NCBI RefSeq assembly: GCF_018449725.1
Contig: NZ_JAAVVC010000003.1
Coordinates: 1 to 64,000, forward strand
Reading direction: 5' to 3'
DNA length: 64,000 nucleotides
Source of the DNA: Pseudomonas sp. dw_612
GTDB lineage: Bacteria > Pseudomonadota > Gammaproteobacteria > Pseudomonadales > Pseudomonadaceae
In this document: positions 36,980 through 46,578 of the stretch, piece by piece
Position numbering within the stretch: the stretch's first letter is position 1
Layout: each line of letters opens with the position of its first letter
The notes under the pieces: generated by a model
Seen by the model: only the letters and a program-made list of their open reading frames with translations
What the model was told of the DNA's origin: nothing
The model's database searches: none
Made by a program: the position numbers and the translations under genes

Positions 36980-37630
36980 TCAAGCGGCCGGCTGATCCAG
37001 CTCCAGGCCCACGCCTAACTGGCGCGACAGGCACGGCCAGCGTTTCCACGCGGCGCCGGTGTCCGGGCTGTTGAGTTTCTCGCGGTAGGCTTCCACCGAT
37101 TCCAGCGCGAAACTGTCTTCGTTAAGCATCTCGTCCACGGCGTGATGCACAGCCTCATCCAGTTGGTTGGCGAACTCTTCGCCGATCAATTGGTGGGCAA
37201 TCAGGTTGGCGACAGTCATGTCCAATGGGATCAGGGGCTGGCCAAAATGCTTGATGTACAGGTCATTCACCTCTTCGACCAACCGATGCGCCAGATAGGC
37301 TTCGTCCAGCAGGCTGTCCAGGCCGATGTGCCCGGTCATGATCGCCGGCGGCTGGAGGAAGAACTGCTCGGCGATTTTCAGCACCGGTTTGATCTGCGAT
37401 TCGATGCCCGCTTCCCGTGCGACATCATTGGCGGCGTCCAACAGGTCCGGTACTTGCTCTATATAAGCGGCCACGAACCGGGTCATCACGCCATTGGCGT
37501 CGACGTCCGGCAATTGGATGGCAGCATGCAGGTGCGGCAGTTGGGTTTCCAGTTGACGAGTTAACAGGCCGGTCTCGGCCTCGTGTTGTTGGGCTTTTTG
37601 GATCTGCTCGCGCAATGCGGCGGTGTTCAT
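36980..37630 (-). CDS. Conserved protein of unknown function (PA0104-like)
   Basis: A 216-residue soluble protein, mainly helical, with no signal peptide or clear catalytic motif. The start at 37630 (MNTAALREQIQKAQQHEAET) has GGAG five bases upstream. In P. aeruginosa a similar protein lies in the same place, between the carbonic anhydrase/SulP pair and the cox genes. It is divergent from coxB. No function can be assigned. Confidence 0.78.
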   Translation of the reverse strand: MNTAALREQIQKAQQHEAETGLLTRQLETQLPHLHAAIQLPDVDANGVMTRFVAAYIEQVPDLLDAANDVAREAGIESQIKPVLKIAEQFFLQPPAIMTGHIGLDSLLDEAYLAHRLVEEVNDLYIKHFGQPLIPLDMTVANLIAHQLIGEEFANQLDEAVHHAVDEMLNEDSFALESVEAYREKLNSPDTGAAWKRWPCLSRQLGVGLELDQPAA

Positions 37631-38002
37631 GAAAACTCCAGGAAACAAAGGCAATGAAATAGGGAAGACATAACTTAGCTGGCTTATGAAAGTTGCTAAG
37701 ACGCATTTGTCATAATTGTTTCATCCTTGAGACACCAACGTTATATCGATTTGCCACCACTCGTCGCGCATCGTTCTCCATTCGTGCCCTTGAGCGCAAG
37801 TGGCAGCTGTTTCAGATCATTTACGCCATCACATTGCGAGGTGGCAGTCGCTGTCTATACTCGGGTGGGAATGGAGTTAGCTGATGACGCCCGACTGCAT
37901 ATGCAGCAAGGCTCGGCGATTCAAGTTCGTAGTCTGAAAAAGCCGCTCCCTTGCCGCAGGTGAAAGCCGGCGGGATAACAAGAACGATAAGGGGAACCCG
38001 CA
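37631..38002. promoter_or_regulatory. Control region of the cox operon
   Basis: A 372-base gap upstream of coxB without a credible gene. A sigma70-like promoter fits TTGCGA (37834-37839), 16 bases, TATACT (37856-37861), which would leave an untranslated leader of about 135 bases. Confidence 0.55.
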
Positions 38003-39130
38003 ATGATGCGACATCCACACGTCTGGATGGGCCTCCTGTTGTGGTCAATTTTCAGCCAGGCACAAGCGGCCTGGACTGTGAATATGGCGCCGGGAGCGAC
38101 TGAAATCAGTCACGCAGTATTTGACCTGCACATGACCATTTTCTGGATCTGTGTAGTGATCGGCATCATCGTCTTCGGCGCCATGTTCTGGTCGATGATG
38201 GTCCACCGCCGCTCCACCGGGCAGGTGGCCGCAAAATTTCATGAAAGCACCACCGTCGAAATCCTCTGGACCATCGTGCCCTTCATCATCCTGGTGGCCA
38301 TGGCGGTTCCCGCTACTGCCACCCTGATCAAGATGTACGACGCCAGTGAGCCGGATATCGATATCCAGATCACCGGCTATCAGTGGAAGTGGCACTACAA
38401 ATATCTCGGCCAGGACGTTGAATTCTTCAGCAACCTGGCCACCCCTCAGGATCAAATCCACAACAAGGAAGCCAAGGGCGAGCACTACTTGCTCGAGGTC
38501 GACAAGCCATTGGTGCTGCCGATCGGCGCCAAGGTGCGCTTCCTGGTGACCTCCGCCGACGTCATCCACTCGTGGTGGGTGCCGGCCTTCGCGGTCAAGC
38601 GCGATGCGATTCCGGGGTTCGTCAACGAAGCCTGGACCCGCATCGACAAGCCCGGCCTCTACCGTGGCCAGTGCGCCGAGTTGTGCGGCAAGGATCACGG
38701 CTTCATGCCGATCGTGGTCGACGTCAAGGAGAAGGCCGACTACGACAAGTGGCTGGCCGAACGCAAGGCTGAAGCCCTGCAACTCAAAGAGCTGACCAGC
38801 AAGGAATGGACCCTCGACGAGCTCAAGGAGCGCGGCGACAAGATCTACCACACCACCTGCGTGGCCTGTCACCAGGCCGAAGGCCAAGGCCTGCCGCCAA
38901 TGTTCCCGGCACTCAAAGGCTCGAAAATCGCCACCGGACCGAAAGAAGGTCACCTGAGCATTGTCTTCCACGGCAAGCCCGGCACTGCCATGGCGGCGTT
39001 CGGCAAGCAGCTCTCGGAAGTCGATATCGCGGCGGTCGTGACCTATGAACGTAACGCCTGGGGCAACAACAAAGGCGACATGGTCACCCCTAAAGAAGTG
39101 CTGGAGCTGAAACAGGCGGAAAGCAAATGA
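38003..39130 (+). CDS. coxB: Cytochrome c oxidase subunit II with a haem c domain
   Basis: A 375-residue subunit II of an aa3-type cytochrome oxidase. After a signal peptide (ending in QAQA) and two transmembrane helices there is the CuA domain, with the ligands in CAELCGKDHGFM. A C-terminal cytochrome c domain carries CVACH near residue 288 and a Met in MFPALKG. The fused haem c makes this a caa3-like oxidase, as known for P. aeruginosa. It is the first gene of the cox operon. Confidence 0.95.
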   Translation: MMRHPHVWMGLLLWSIFSQAQAAWTVNMAPGATEISHAVFDLHMTIFWICVVIGIIVFGAMFWSMMVHRRSTGQVAAKFHESTTVEILWTIVPFIILVAMAVPATATLIKMYDASEPDIDIQITGYQWKWHYKYLGQDVEFFSNLATPQDQIHNKEAKGEHYLLEVDKPLVLPIGAKVRFLVTSADVIHSWWVPAFAVKRDAIPGFVNEAWTRIDKPGLYRGQCAELCGKDHGFMPIVVDVKEKADYDKWLAERKAEALQLKELTSKEWTLDELKERGDKIYHTTCVACHQAEGQGLPPMFPALKGSKIATGPKEGHLSIVFHGKPGTAMAAFGKQLSEVDIAAVVTYERNAWGNNKGDMVTPKEVLELKQAESK

Positions 39131-39212
39131 CCCGGTCTATTGCGTACGTAAGGAACCGGTTGGGGCAGCGCGCCCCGGCCTGCCCAGCCCATTCGTTCTC
39201 AGGAGAACGGCC

Positions 39213-40802
39213 ATGAGCGCTGTCATCGATGACCATGGTCATGCCACCGACCACGCCCACGGCCCCGCCAAAGGCCTGATGCGCTGGGTGCTGACCACCA
39301 ACCACAAGGACATCGGCACGCTGTACCTGTGGTTCGCGTTTTCCATGTTCCTGCTGGGCGGCTCGTTCGCCATGGTGATTCGCGCCGAGCTGTTCCAGCC
39401 CGGGCTGCAAATCGTCGAACCGGCGTTCTTCAACCAGATGACCACCATGCACGGTCTGGTGATGGTGTTCGGTGCGGTGATGCCGGCGTTTGTCGGCCTC
39501 GCCAACTGGATGATCCCGTTGATGATCGGCGCGCCCGACATGGCCCTGCCCCGGATGAACAACTTCAGCTTCTGGCTGTTGCCGGCGGCGTTCATCCTGC
39601 TGGTGTCGACCCTGTTCACCCCCGGTGGCGGACCGAACTTTGGCTGGACCTTTTACGCGCCGCTGTCCACGACCTACGCCCCGGAAAGCGTGACGTTCTT
39701 CATCTTCGCCATCCACTTGATGGGGATCAGTTCGATCATGGGCGCGATCAACGTGATCGCCACCATCCTCAACCTGCGCGCCCCCGGCATGACGCTGATG
39801 AAAATGCCGCTGTTCGTCTGGACCTGGCTGATCACCGCATTCCTGCTGATCGCGGTGATGCCGGTACTGGCGGGATGCGTGACGATGATGCTGATGGACA
39901 TCCACTTCGGCACCAGTTTCTTCAGTGCCGCCGGTGGCGGCGACCCGGTGCTGTTCCAGCATGTGTTCTGGTTTTTCGGGCATCCCGAGGTGTACATCAT
40001 GATCCTGCCGGCCTTCGGTGCCGTCAGTTCGATCATCCCGACCTTCTCGCGCAAGCCGCTGTTCGGGTACACCTCGATGGTCTACGCCACGGCGAGCATC
40101 GCGTTCCTGTCGTTTATCGTCTGGGCGCACCACATGTTCGTGGTCGGCATTCCGCTGGTGGGCGAGCTGTTCTTCATGTACGCCACGCTGCTGATCGCGG
40201 TGCCCACGGGCGTGAAGGTGTTCAACTGGGCGAGCACCATGTGGCAAGGCTCGCTGACCTTCGAGACGCCGATGCTGTTCGCAGTCGCGTTCGTCATCCT
40301 GTTCTCCATCGGCGGTTTCTCCGGACTGATGCTGGCCATCGCCCCGGCGGACTTCCAGTACCAGGACACCTACTTCGTGGTCGCGCATTTCCACTACGTG
40401 CTGGTGCCGGGGGCGATCTTCGGGATCTTTGCCTCGGCCTATTACTGGATGCCGAAGTGGACCGGCCACATGTACGACGAAACCCTCGGCAAGCTGCACT
40501 TCTGGCTGTCGTTCATCGGCATGAACATGGCCTTCTTCCCGATGCACTTCGTAGGGTTGGCGGGCATGCCGCGGCGGATTCCGGACTACAACCTGCAATT
40601 CGCCGACTTCAACATGGTGTCGTCGATTGGCGCATTCATGTTCGGCACCACGCAGTTGTTCTTCCTGTTCATTGTGATCAAGACCATTCGCGGCGGCCCA
40701 CCAGCACCGGCCAAACCGTGGGATGGCGCGGAAGGCCTGGAGTGGAGCATTCCGTCACCGGCGCCGTATCACACCTTTACCACGCCGCCGGAAGTGAAAT
40801 GA
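39213..40802 (+). CDS. ctaD: Cytochrome c oxidase subunit I
   Basis: The catalytic subunit, 529 residues and 12 transmembrane segments. It binds haem a and the haem a3-CuB centre. The conserved elements are WFFGHPEVYIMILPAFG (with the His-Tyr cross-link region), WAHHMFVVG and HFHYVLVPGAIFG, and His ligands in MTTMHGLVMVFG. A ribosome binding site (AGGAGA) precedes the ATG. A REP element lies directly behind the stop, before ctaG. Confidence 0.97.
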   Translation: MSAVIDDHGHATDHAHGPAKGLMRWVLTTNHKDIGTLYLWFAFSMFLLGGSFAMVIRAELFQPGLQIVEPAFFNQMTTMHGLVMVFGAVMPAFVGLANWMIPLMIGAPDMALPRMNNFSFWLLPAAFILLVSTLFTPGGGPNFGWTFYAPLSTTYAPESVTFFIFAIHLMGISSIMGAINVIATILNLRAPGMTLMKMPLFVWTWLITAFLLIAVMPVLAGCVTMMLMDIHFGTSFFSAAGGGDPVLFQHVFWFFGHPEVYIMILPAFGAVSSIIPTFSRKPLFGYTSMVYATASIAFLSFIVWAHHMFVVGIPLVGELFFMYATLLIAVPTGVKVFNWASTMWQGSLTFETPMLFAVAFVILFSIGGFSGLMLAIAPADFQYQDTYFVVAHFHYVLVPGAIFGIFASAYYWMPKWTGHMYDETLGKLHFWLSFIGMNMAFFPMHFVGLAGMPRRIPDYNLQFADFNMVSSIGAFMFGTTQLFFLFIVIKTIRGGPPAPAKPWDGAEGLEWSIPSPAPYHTFTTPPEVK

Positions 40803-40803
40803 C

Positions 40804-40891
40804 TGTGGGAGCGGGCTTGCTCGCGAAGAACGATAACGCGGTTTATCTGATGGACCGCAGCGCCTGCTTCGCGAGCAAGCCCGCTCCCACA
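40804..40891. repeat. REP inverted pair inside the cox operon
   Basis: Arms TGTGGGAGCGGGCTTGCTCG (starting one base after the ctaD stop) and its complement ending at 40891, 26 bases before ctaG. It sits within a codirectional gene series, unlike most other REP elements in this window, and could attenuate transcription or stabilise the ctaD message. Confidence 0.93.
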
Positions 40892-40916
40892 TGGTTTTGT
40901 GTGGAGGGCCTGCACC

Positions 40917-41468
40917 ATGGCTGACTCAATCTCGCTGAAAAAACTCGTCACCCGCCTACTGTTGGTGGTGGTCGCGATGTTTGTCTTCGGATTCGCCCTG
41001 GTGCCGATCTACGACGTGATGTGCAAAGCCTTCGGCATCAACGGCAAAACCGCCGGGCAATACGAAGGCGAGCAAGTGGTGGATACCTCGCGGCAGGTGC
41101 GCGTGCAGTTCCTGTCGACCAACGCCGCCGACATGGTCTGGGATTTCTATCCCAAAGGCGATGAGCTGACGGCGCATCCGGGGGCGGTGAACGAGATGAT
41201 TTTTGTCGCCTACAACCCCACCGATCGCCCGATGAGCGCTCAGGCCGTGCCGAGTATCGCACCGAGTGAAGCGGCGGCGTACTTCCACAAAACCGAATGT
41301 TTCTGCTTTACCCAGCAAGTGCTGCAGCCCGGTCAACGGATCGAGATGCCGGTACGTTTCATCGTTGACCGTGACATGCCCAAGGATGTGAAGCACCTGA
41401 CGCTGTCCTACACGCTGTTCGATATCACCGCCCGACATCCACCGGTAGCTGTAAACACTGGCGGCTGA
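40917..41468 (+). CDS. ctaG: Cytochrome oxidase copper chaperone CtaG/Cox11
   Basis: A 183-residue membrane-anchored copper chaperone that inserts CuB into subunit I. It has one N-terminal transmembrane segment (LLLVVVAMFVFGFALVPIYDVMC) and a periplasmic beta domain with the copper-binding ECFCF motif. I chose the ATG at 40917, with GGAGGG upstream; an in-frame start at 40899 lies in the REP border. Confidence 0.95.
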   Translation: MADSISLKKLVTRLLLVVVAMFVFGFALVPIYDVMCKAFGINGKTAGQYEGEQVVDTSRQVRVQFLSTNAADMVWDFYPKGDELTAHPGAVNEMIFVAYNPTDRPMSAQAVPSIAPSEAAAYFHKTECFCFTQQVLQPGQRIEMPVRFIVDRDMPKDVKHLTLSYTLFDITARHPPVAVNTGG

Positions 41469-41493
41469 GCGTGCCCGATAAGGAGAACAATAA

Positions 41494-42381
41494 ATGGCAA
41501 CTCATGAACACTATTTCGTACCGGCCCAGAGCAAATGGCCGATCATCGCCACGGTCGGCATGTTCGTCACCGTCTTCGGCCTGGCCACTTGGTTCAACGA
41601 CCTGAAAGCGGCGCGGCCGGAGTCCCACGGCCCGCTGATCTTTTTCGTCGGTGGCCTGCTGCTGGCGTACATGCTGTTCGGCTGGTTCGGTACGGTGATC
41701 AAGGAAAGTCGCCAGGGCTTGTATAGCGCGCAGATGGATCGCTCGTTCCGCTGGGGCATGAGCTGGTTCATTTTCTCCGAGGTGATGTTCTTCATCGCCT
41801 TCTTCGGTGCGCTGTTTTATGTGCGGCACATCTCCGGCCCGGCGCTGGGGGGCGAAGGTCCGAAAGGCATCGCCCACATGCTGTGGCCGAACTTCCAGTT
41901 CACCTGGCCGCTGCTGCATACCCCTGACCCGAAACTGTTCCCGCCGCCTAAAGAAGTCATCAGCCCCTGGGGCCTGCCGCTGATCAACACCATTTTGCTG
42001 GTGAGCTCCAGCGTTACCGTGACCATCGCCCACCACGCCTTGAAAAAAGGCCATCGCGGCGCGCTGAAAATCTGGCTGGCGATCACCGTGTTGCTGGGCT
42101 GCGGCTTCCTCGCCCTGCAGGCCGAGGAATACATGCACGCCTACCACGAACTGGGGCTGACCCTCGGTTCGGGCATCTATGGCGCGACGTTCTTCATGCT
42201 CACCGGGTTTCACGGCGCCCACGTGACCATCGGCACCATCATCCTGTTCGTGATGCTGATGCGGATCATGCGCGGACACTTTGATAACGAGCACCAGTTC
42301 GCCTTCGAAGCGGCGAGTTGGTACTGGCACTTCGTGGACGTGGTGTGGATCGGATTGTTCGTTTTCGTCTACGTGCTCTGA
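41494..42381 (+). CDS. coxC: Cytochrome c oxidase subunit III
   Basis: A 295-residue subunit III with seven predicted transmembrane segments. The conserved RWGMSWFIFSEVMFFIAFFG and GFHGAHVTIGTI regions and the C-terminal WYWHFVDVVWIGLFVFVY are present. A ribosome binding site (AAGGAG) precedes the ATG. It supports proton uptake and stability of the oxidase. Confidence 0.96.
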   Translation: MATHEHYFVPAQSKWPIIATVGMFVTVFGLATWFNDLKAARPESHGPLIFFVGGLLLAYMLFGWFGTVIKESRQGLYSAQMDRSFRWGMSWFIFSEVMFFIAFFGALFYVRHISGPALGGEGPKGIAHMLWPNFQFTWPLLHTPDPKLFPPPKEVISPWGLPLINTILLVSSSVTVTIAHHALKKGHRGALKIWLAITVLLGCGFLALQAEEYMHAYHELGLTLGSGIYGATFFMLTGFHGAHVTIGTIILFVMLMRIMRGHFDNEHQFAFEAASWYWHFVDVVWIGLFVFVYVL

Positions 42382-42385
42382 GGCA

Positions 42386-42589
42386 TTACCACGGCGCGTG
42401 AGAAACCAGTTGGCCGCTGAAAAAGCCCCAGGCGATCAAGCCTACGGTAGTGGCGGCCAGGGCAACACGAATGCTCAGGGCAATGACCAGGCGGTTTGAG
42501 CTGCTGTCGTCCTTGACCAGAAAAAACAGGCCGCTGAACAGGCTGACAACTGTGGCAATCAGCATCAGGACGATGGCTGCTTTGAGCAT
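42386..42589 (-). CDS. DUF2909 twin-transmembrane protein
   Basis: A 67-residue protein with two hydrophobic segments (about 3-25 and 34-57) in a helical hairpin, typical of DUF2909. It lies on the opposite strand within the cox gene cluster, between coxC and the SURF1 gene, as in other pseudomonads (PA0109-like). Function unknown; position suggests a link with the oxidase. Confidence 0.82.
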   Translation of the reverse strand: MLKAAIVLMLIATVVSLFSGLFFLVKDDSSSNRLVIALSIRVALAATTVGLIAWGFFSGQLVSHAPW

Positions 42590-42659
42590 GGTGAGACTCC
42601 GGGGGAAAGGCGATGCATTTGAGTATAGCTATCGCGATCACCGACTTTCTGGCGCTGTC

Positions 42660-43400
42660 ATGAAGCGCTTCCGGCCGGGCATCGTGCCGACGATTGTGGT
42701 CGCGCTGCTGTTGCCGCTGCTGGTGTCACTGGGGTTCTGGCAATTGAGCCGGGGCGCGGAGAAAAGCGCGCTGCTGCAAAGCTACGCCGAGCGCCGGGCG
42801 GCCGAACCGATGGCCAGTTCCGAGCTGCAACACGCCGAAGACCCGGCCTTTCGCCGGGTGCGCTTGCACGGTCAGTTCGACGCCGAGCATAGCCTGCTGC
42901 TGGACAACCGCCAGCGCGACGGCAAGGTCGGCGTCGAGTTGTTGCAACCGTTCCGCGATCAAGCGACCGGGCTCTGGCTATTGGTCAATCGCGGCTGGCT
43001 GCCATGGCCGGACCGGCGCACGCCACCACAATTCAAGACGCCCACCGAAGCCCTGAGCCTCGACGCGTGGGTCTATGTGTCTCCCGGTGCCACTTTCCAA
43101 TTGCACGCCGACCCGAGCACCACCACTTGGCCGCAACTGGTGACCGTGGTGGAACCGGCCAAGCTCTGGACCGCGCTGAACCGCGAAGGCTTTGGCTACG
43201 AATTACGTGAAGAAACCGGCCCCGCGTCCTACCAGGCCGATTGGCCGGTGGTGGCCATGGGGCCGGAAAAACACATCGCTTATGCCGTGCAGTGGTTCGC
43301 CATGGCGATCGCCCTGCTTGGCCTTTTTATCTATCTCGGCTGGCACAACGCAAAGGAGAAACACCATGGGAGCGGCCATGAATCCACCCAGCATGTCTGA
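42660..43400 (+). CDS. SURF1-family oxidase assembly protein
   Basis: A 246-residue SURF1 homologue that helps haem a insertion into subunit I. It has one transmembrane segment near each end (PTIVVALLLPLLVSLGFWQL and the last 35 residues) and the typical periplasmic motifs RVRLHGQF and LVNRGWLPWPDRR. Its end overlaps the next gene by 35 bases. Confidence 0.92.
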   Translation: MKRFRPGIVPTIVVALLLPLLVSLGFWQLSRGAEKSALLQSYAERRAAEPMASSELQHAEDPAFRRVRLHGQFDAEHSLLLDNRQRDGKVGVELLQPFRDQATGLWLLVNRGWLPWPDRRTPPQFKTPTEALSLDAWVYVSPGATFQLHADPSTTTWPQLVTVVEPAKLWTALNREGFGYELREETGPASYQADWPVVAMGPEKHIAYAVQWFAMAIALLGLFIYLGWHNAKEKHHGSGHESTQHV

Positions 43401-43959
43401 GGCTAAAACGCCGGCGAGTCGGCGCAAGGGGCGTTTGCAGTTGCTGCTGATCCTGCTCGGGGTGATCGGTCCGATGATCCTCGCCACCGGCATGTACAAA
43501 CTGAATTTCTGGGTGCCGGACGGCCGCAGTTATCACGGCGAACTGATCGGCAATGGCCAGACCCGCGCCGACCTCGGCGTGCAGGCTCAAGAGGATCGCT
43601 GGCAGATGTTGGTGACCGCGCCGAAGGACTGTTCAGTGGATTGCCAGCAATTGGTCTATCTGGCGCGGCAAATCCAGATCGGCCTCGGCCGCGATGCGTC
43701 CCGCGCCAGCCATGCCCTGGCCGCCGCACAACCGCTGAGCGCCGACTATGAGGCCAAGCTGACCCGCGAGTATCCGCAGTTGCAGCGTTACCCCATGGAC
43801 CTCACCACATTCAGCAAGACCACGGGCGACAAGACCGCGCCGCAACTGTGGATCATCGACCCCCACGGCAACCTGGTGCTGCGCTACGACCCGACGGTCA
43901 AGGGCAAGGACCTGCTGAACGATCTGCGTCACCTGCTGAAACTGTCGAACATCGGATAA
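43366..43959 (+). CDS. Membrane-anchored cox-cluster protein (PA0111-like)
   Basis: A 197-residue protein with one transmembrane helix (about 28-47: LLLILLGVIGPMILATGMYK) and a periplasmic part with a thioredoxin-like look (QMLVTAPKDCSVDCQQLVYL, with a CSVDC pair). It resembles Sco-type proteins in a weak way, which fits copper or disulfide handling for oxidase assembly. I chose the ATG at 43366 with AAAGGAG upstream; it overlaps the SURF1 gene by 35 bases. Confidence 0.8.
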   Translation: MGAAMNPPSMSEAKTPASRRKGRLQLLLILLGVIGPMILATGMYKLNFWVPDGRSYHGELIGNGQTRADLGVQAQEDRWQMLVTAPKDCSVDCQQLVYLARQIQIGLGRDASRASHALAAAQPLSADYEAKLTREYPQLQRYPMDLTTFSKTTGDKTAPQLWIIDPHGNLVLRYDPTVKGKDLLNDLRHLLKLSNIG

Positions 43960-43969
43960 GGGCATCGTC

Positions 43970-45049
43970 ATGGCCAAACCTGGATTTCGCCTCGCGCTGT
44001 TTGCCACCTTGCTGGCACTGATTGTGGTGTTGCTCGGCGCCTACACCCGCCTGACCCACGCCGGCCTCGGCTGCCCGGACTGGCCCGGTTGCTACGGCTT
44101 TATCAGCGTGCCGAAAAGCGAAGCCCAACTGGCCCATGCCGAACTGCATTTCCCCGATACGCCGGTGGTGGCCCACAAGGGCTGGAATGAGATGATCCAC
44201 CGCTACTTCGCCGGCACCCTGGGGCTGTTGATCTCGGTGCTGGCCGGTCGCGCCTGGGTGCATCGCCGTCATCCGGGGCAACCGGTGAAGTTGCCGCTGT
44301 TTCTGCTCGGCGTGGTGTTCGCCCAAGCGGCGTTCGGCATGTGGACGGTGACGCTCAAGCTTTGGCCGCAAGTGGTCACCGGGCATTTGCTCGGCGGTTT
44401 TGCGACCTTGAGTTTGTTGTTTCTGCTGACGCTACGATTGTCCGGCGTATTGCCGGCGCTCACCGTGCCCAAGCGCTTACAGTACTGGGCGACCGCCGGG
44501 TTGCTGCTGGTGATCCTGCAAATCGCCCTCGGTGGCTGGGTCAGTTCCAACTACGCGGCGGTGGCGTGCATCGACTTCCCGACCTGCCACGGCCAATGGC
44601 TGCCACCGGCAGATTTCGCCAACGGTTTTCACCTGACCCAACACATCGGCCCCAATTACCTCGGCGGGCAACTGGACAGCGATGCCCGCACCGCGATTCA
44701 CCTGACTCACCGCATCGGCGCGTTGTTGGTGACGCTGGTGCTGCTCGGTTTGGCCTGGCAACTGAAAGTGGTCGGCATGACGCGTCTGGCGGGCCTGGTG
44801 CTGATCGCCCTCGGCGCGCAAATCACTCTGGGCATCAGCAACGTGCTGTTTCATCTGCCGCTGCCCATCGCCGTCGCCCACAACGCGGGTGGTGCGGCGC
44901 TGTTGCTGACCATGGTGCTGGTCAATTATCACGCGCGGACCAGTCTGGTCCGGGTCAAGCAACAAGCTCCTGCGCGCTGGCGGTTCAGCCCGCGTAAACA
45001 TTCAGCCGGGCCCATAACAATAAAAGGAGAAATGCCATGGCGGTTCTGA
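43970..45049 (+). CDS. ctaA: Haem A synthase (CtaA/Cox15)
   Basis: A 359-residue membrane protein with eight predicted transmembrane helices in two similar halves. It oxidises haem O to haem A. The conserved [19 protein letters not shown] and the histidines in [23 protein letters not shown] and [10 protein letters not shown] match the family. It overlaps ctaB by 13 bases. Confidence 0.95.
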   Translation: MAKPGFRLALFATLLALIVVLLGAYTRLTHAGLGCPDWPGCYGFISVPKSEAQLAHAELHFPDTPVVAHKGWNEMIHRYFAGTLGLLISVLAGRAWVHRRHPGQPVKLPLFLLGVVFAQAAFGMWTVTLKLWPQVVTGHLLGGFATLSLLFLLTLRLSGVLPALTVPKRLQYWATAGLLLVILQIALGGWVSSNYAAVACIDFPTCHGQWLPPADFANGFHLTQHIGPNYLGGQLDSDARTAIHLTHRIGALLVTLVLLGLAWQLKVVGMTRLAGLVLIALGAQITLGISNVLFHLPLPIAVAHNAGGAALLLTMVLVNYHARTSLVRVKQQAPARWRFSPRKHSAGPITIKGEMPWRF

Positions 45050-45936
45050 TTGGCGAACGTCACAGCCAGGCGATCTGGCGCGATTATCTGGAGCTGACCA
45101 AGCCGAAAGTGGTGGTGCTGATGCTCATCACCTCCTTGGTCGGCATGTTCCTCGCGACCCGCGCGGGGGTGCCGTGGACGGTGCTGGTGTTCGGCAATCT
45201 GGGGATCGCGTTGTGTGCCGGCGGCGCGGCGGCGGTCAATCATGTGGTGGATCGGCGGATCGATGCGGTGATGGCCCGGACCCACAAGCGGCCGCTGGCT
45301 GAAGGCCGGGTGTCGCCGGCAGCAGCGCTGACGTTTGCCCTGGTGCTGGCGGTGCTCGGACAAGCCTTCCTGCTGGCCTTCACCAACCCGCTGACCGCGT
45401 GGCTGACCCTTGCCTCGCTGCTCGGCTACGCGGTGGTCTACACCGGTTTCCTCAAACGCGCGACGCCGCAGAACATCGTCATCGGCGGCCTCGCCGGCGC
45501 TGCGCCGCCGCTGCTGGGCTGGACTGCCGCCACCGGACATATCGGCGCCGAGCCATTGCTGCTGGTGCTGATCATCTTCGCCTGGACCCCGCCACACTTC
45601 TGGGCGCTGGCCATTCACCGCAAAGAGGAATACGCCAAGGCCGACATCCCGATGCTGCCGGTGACCCATGGCGAGCACTACACCAAAGTCCACATCCTGC
45701 TTTACACCTTCGCGCTGCTGGCGGTCAGCCTGATGCCGTATGTGATCCACATGAGCGGCGTGCTTTACCTGGTTTGCGCGTTGGGACTGGGCGCAAGGTT
45801 TCTGCAATGGGCCGTGGTGCTGTACCGTGGCACTCGGCCGCACGCGGCGATCAACACGTTCAAGTACTCTATCTGGTACTTGTTCCTGCTGTTCATCGCC
45901 CTGCTCGTAGACCACTACTTACTGTTGAACCTATGA
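45037..45936 (+). CDS. ctaB: Protohaem IX farnesyltransferase
   Basis: A 299-residue UbiA-family prenyltransferase that makes haem O from haem B. The Asp-rich motif is [20 protein letters not shown] and a second polar loop is [20 protein letters not shown]. About nine transmembrane segments are predicted. AAAAGGAGAAA precedes the ATG. Its TGA overlaps the next ATG (ATGA). Confidence 0.95.
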   Translation: MAVLIGERHSQAIWRDYLELTKPKVVVLMLITSLVGMFLATRAGVPWTVLVFGNLGIALCAGGAAAVNHVVDRRIDAVMARTHKRPLAEGRVSPAAALTFALVLAVLGQAFLLAFTNPLTAWLTLASLLGYAVVYTGFLKRATPQNIVIGGLAGAAPPLLGWTAATGHIGAEPLLLVLIIFAWTPPHFWALAIHRKEEYAKADIPMLPVTHGEHYTKVHILLYTFALLAVSLMPYVIHMSGVLYLVCALGLGARFLQWAVVLYRGTRPHAAINTFKYSIWYLFLLFIALLVDHYLLLNL

Positions 45937-46568
45937 CTCGAACTCAGAAAACCGTCTTCATCCTCGTCGCCCTGATCGCGCTGGTATTGGGCCTGACCGT
46001 CAACAAGGTGCTGTCCGGCAAAGGCCAGGGTGACCCGACGGCACTGATCGACGCCGGGATCATCCTGCTGCCGCAAAGCCGCAACCTGCCGAACGTGACG
46101 ATGACCGACCAGGACGGTAAACCGGTGGCGGTCAACGAGCTGAAAGACAAGTGGAGCCTGCTGTTCTTCGGCTACACCTTCTGCCCGGACATCTGCCCGA
46201 CCACCCTCGCCCAACTGCGCCAGATTAAAAGCGAACTGCCGCCAGAAGCAGCAGCCAAGTTGCAGGTCATCCTGGTCAGCGTCGACCCGAACCGCGACAC
46301 GCCCAAGCAGCTCAAGCAGTACCTGGGCTACTTCGATCCGCAGTTCCAGGGCCTGACCGCGTCGTCGGTGGACGACATCCAGAAACTGGCCAACGCGGTG
46401 AGCATCCCGTTCATCCCGGCGGATACCAGCAAGCCTAACTACACGGTCGACCACAGCGGCAACCTCGCGGTGATCGGGCCGGACGGCACTCAGCGCGGGT
46501 TCATTCGTGCGCCGTTGAATAACGTGAAGTTGGTGGCGCAGTTGCCAGTGATGCTCAAGCGTCAGTAA
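45933..46568 (+). CDS. SCO1/SenC copper chaperone
   Basis: A 211-residue Sco protein, thioredoxin-like, anchored by an N-terminal helix ([20 protein letters not shown]). The copper-binding CPDIC motif ([18 protein letters not shown]) and the downstream His in [11 protein letters not shown] are present. It delivers copper to the CuA site of subunit II. It is the last gene of the cox/cta cluster. Confidence 0.94.
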   Translation: MTRTQKTVFILVALIALVLGLTVNKVLSGKGQGDPTALIDAGIILLPQSRNLPNVTMTDQDGKPVAVNELKDKWSLLFFGYTFCPDICPTTLAQLRQIKSELPPEAAAKLQVILVSVDPNRDTPKQLKQYLGYFDPQFQGLTASSVDDIQKLANAVSIPFIPADTSKPNYTVDHSGNLAVIGPDGTQRGFIRAPLNNVKLVAQLPVMLKRQ

Positions 46569-46578
46569 CCGTTGTTGC

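Noticed and set aside
39090..40598. 502-codon open frame opposite ctaD
   Set aside because: Antisense to the oxidase subunit; composition is strongly biased to charged residues.
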